From: Bacillota bacterium
GTDB taxonomy: Bacteria > Bacillota > Clostridia > Christensenellales > Aristaeellaceae
DNA: 6,123 nucleotides
Direction: 5' to 3'
Assembly: GCA_023392395.1 (NCBI GenBank)
Contig: JAEVZE010000095.1
Coordinates: 1-6,123, forward strand
Below the pieces are notes generated by a model. The model was not told where the DNA came from, did not search any database, and was given only the letters and a program-made list of their open reading frames with translations. How positions within the stretch are numbered: the stretch's first letter is position 1; each line of letters begins with the position of its first letter. Positions 5,640-6,123 of this stretch are shown here, piece by piece. A program made the translations under genes and the position numbers.

Positions 5640-5668
5640 ATTGTATAGAAGCGGAGCTTCGATGTCAA
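5640..5668 (-). promoter_or_regulatory. near-consensus promoter directed antisense into rex
   Basis: On the minus strand TTGACA (5668-5663, perfect) and TACAAT (5645-5640, one mismatch) are separated by 17 bases. A short dyad GAAGC/GCTTC (5648-5652 and 5656-5660) is centred in the spacer. Predicted transcription begins near 5633 and runs leftward across the 3' end of rex. No ribosome binding site with a plausible minus-strand gene follows, so the product would be an antisense RNA. Confidence 0.5.
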
Positions 5669-5691
5669 TCACCCGTTTTCAGAAAAGTTTC

Positions 5692-5725
5692 AGGCCTGCA
5701 AAGCAAGCTCTTTGCAGGCCTTTTT
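5692..5725 (+). terminator. intrinsic terminator of rex
   Basis: AGGCCTGCAAAG (5692-5703) pairs perfectly with CTTTGCAGGCCT (5710-5721), a 12-base stem with a 6-base loop, and runs straight into Ts (5721-5725). It closes the rex transcript about 70 bases after the stop codon, which argues that rex is not cotranscribed with anything to the right. Confidence 0.9.
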
Positions 5726-5795
5726 GCTTCTCCTATGCGGGCATGGATGCGACTTCAGCCACGGTCTGCATCATTCATAACCCTTGTGCGGGGTC

Positions 5796-5902
5796 AAGGG
5801 GGCTCAGCCCCCTCCAGACCATCAACAAAGTCGCGAAGGGATTCCATCATTTCCGGCGACCTGTGCGCCGGAAATGCGTTTGTTCTCCCAGTGCGCACAT
5901 TG
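5796..5902. repeat. 107-base direct repeat, copy 1
   Basis: Identical over all 107 bases to 6017-6123. It opens with the hairpin GGGGGC-TCA-GCCCCC (5798-5812), then an unstructured stretch, then the hairpin at 5848-5876, and ends inside the left arm and loop of a third hairpin completed by 5903-5913. The left boundary is sharp: the base before (C5795) differs from the base before copy 2 (G6016). Confidence 0.93.
5848..5876. other. perfect 11-bp hairpin inside the repeat
   Basis: CATTTCCGGCG (5848-5858) pairs with CGCCGGAAATG (5866-5876) around a 7-base loop. The same hairpin recurs 221 bases later (6069-6097). Its CGCCGGAAAT core also appears in the operon terminator at 2288-2316. Confidence 0.8.
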
Positions 5903-5913
5903 GGAGAACAAAC
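5878..5913. other. perfect 13-bp hairpin with a palindromic loop
   Basis: GTTTGTTCTCCCA (5878-5890) pairs with TGGGAGAACAAAC (5901-5913). The 10-base loop contains the self-complementary octamer GTGCGCAC (5891-5898). The second copy starts at 6099 and is cut by the window edge before its right arm. Confidence 0.8.
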
Positions 5914-5927
5914 AATCCCATTAGTCA

Positions 5928-5965
5928 GTTCGCCGCCCGGAAATCCCGCGGGATTTCAGGCGAAC
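5928..5965. other. nested palindromes: GTTCGCC/GGCGAAC around a 16-base palindrome
   Basis: Outer arms GTTCGCC (5928-5934) and GGCGAAC (5959-5965) enclose a perfect 16-base palindrome AAATCCCGCGGGATTT (5941-5956). In single-stranded form this would fold into a long, slightly interrupted hairpin. It belongs to the unique stretch between the two direct repeat copies. Confidence 0.75.
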
Positions 5966-5976
5966 GCAGTTCCTTC

Positions 5977-6012
5977 CCTTCGCATCGAAAAAACCGAAGG
6001 CTTTTTTGATGC
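5977..6012 (+). terminator. terminator-like hairpin between repeat copies
   Basis: CCTTCG (5977-5982) pairs with CGAAGG (5995-6000), followed by C and six Ts (6002-6007). An alternative stem pairs GCATC plus AAAAAA (5982-5993, G5987 bulged) with TTTTTT plus GATGC (6002-6012). Either could stop transcription on the plus strand. No gene precedes it, so it is probably part of the repeat element rather than a gene terminator. Confidence 0.45.
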
Positions 6013-6016
6013 TCAG

Positions 6017-6123
6017 AAGGGGGCTCAGCCCCCTCCAGACCATCAACAAAGTCGCGAAGGGATTCCATCATTTCCGGCGACCTGTGCGCCGGAAATGCGT
6101 TTGTTCTCCCAGTGCGCACATTG
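6017..6123. repeat. 107-base direct repeat, copy 2 (cut by window edge)
   Basis: Exact match to 5796-5902 at an offset of 221 bases and still matching at the last base of the window, so the true repeat may be longer and the array may continue. Copy 1 is preceded by a different sequence that can form CCCTTG/CAAGGG (5781-5786 with 5795-5800), so the left flanks are not homologous. Confidence 0.93.

Larger units (their letters stand above)
5726..6123. other. gene-free, hairpin-rich right end of the window
   Basis: No open frame here has a ribosome binding site, recognisable family or independence from the repeats. Bases 5726-5795 show nothing notable beyond a short CCCTTG/CAAGGG stem at their right end. 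The rest is a run of at least five distinct hairpins or palindromes and two copies of a direct repeat. It resembles an intergenic repeat element or a non-autonomous mobile element rather than coding DNA. Confidence 0.7.

Noticed and set aside
5878..5913. Integron attC site
   Set aside because: The arms begin GTTTGTT and end AACAAAC, the wrong orientation for the RYYYAAC...GTTRRRY ends of attC, and the stem is perfect rather than bulged; no cassette gene is present.
5641..6009. 122-residue open frame on the plus strand
   Set aside because: It starts at TTG without a ribosome binding site and reads through the rex terminator and the repeat hairpins; its composition does not look like a protein.
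5925..6119. 64-residue open frame on the minus strand across the repeat
   Set aside because: It begins at GTG with no ribosome binding site and is made of hairpin arms; in copy 1 the same frame (MMESLRDFVDGLEGAEPP) stops right after the GGGGGC hairpin. Likely a repeat-derived artefact that annotation pipelines may call hypothetical.
5796..6123. CRISPR array
   Set aside because: Only two copies are seen, the 107-base repeat and 114-base gap are far longer than CRISPR units, and the repeat is internally multi-hairpin.

Overview
The window reads as chromosomal DNA from a GC-rich Gram-positive anaerobe, most likely a member of the Bacillota (class Clostridia). Three things support this. It has strong purine-rich ribosome binding sites and near-consensus sigma-A promoters. 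It carries a Rex redox repressor, a single-domain DtxR/MntR-type regulator and a YhbD (DUF4004) plus bactofilin pair known from Bacillus-like genomes. Its codons mostly end in G or C. I cannot assign a genus from the sequence alone.

Layout. At 1-77 there is possibly the tail of an upstream gene. A strong promoter (103-131) drives a 125-residue DtxR/MntR-type metal-dependent repressor (195-572, TTG start), followed by two stacked hairpins; the second (643-676) is a clear intrinsic terminator. A second strong promoter (713-741) overlaps paired AACA-N-TGTT dyads and drives a two-gene operon: a YhbD-like DNA-binding protein (803-1456) overlapping by 8 bases a bactofilin (1449-2228). A perfect hairpin (2288-2316) separates this operon from a convergent one on the minus strand, in which a class II glycerate 2-kinase (3547-4773) is followed 24 bases later by a YqhD/BDH-type iron-containing alcohol dehydrogenase (2341-3522). 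That operon starts from an extended -10 promoter at 4823-4851. Divergent from it, behind an AT-rich promoter containing two perfect palindromes, lies rex (4985-5623), ending at a strong terminator (5692-5725). From 5726 to the end there is no credible gene. That region holds a cluster of perfect hairpins and a perfect 107-base direct repeat at 221-base spacing, whose second copy is cut by the window edge.

How it fits together. The rex / kinase-dehydrogenase arrangement suggests redox control: Rex senses the NADH/NAD+ balance, the dehydrogenase consumes or makes reduced nicotinamide cofactor, and the kinase feeds glycerate into lower glycolysis as 2-phosphoglycerate. The yhbD-bactofilin operon is a separate cytoskeletal unit with a likely self-acting regulator. 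The points most worth a second look are the hairpin-rich repeat cluster at the right edge, a near-perfect promoter aimed antisense into the end of rex, and the paired dyads on the yhbD promoter.
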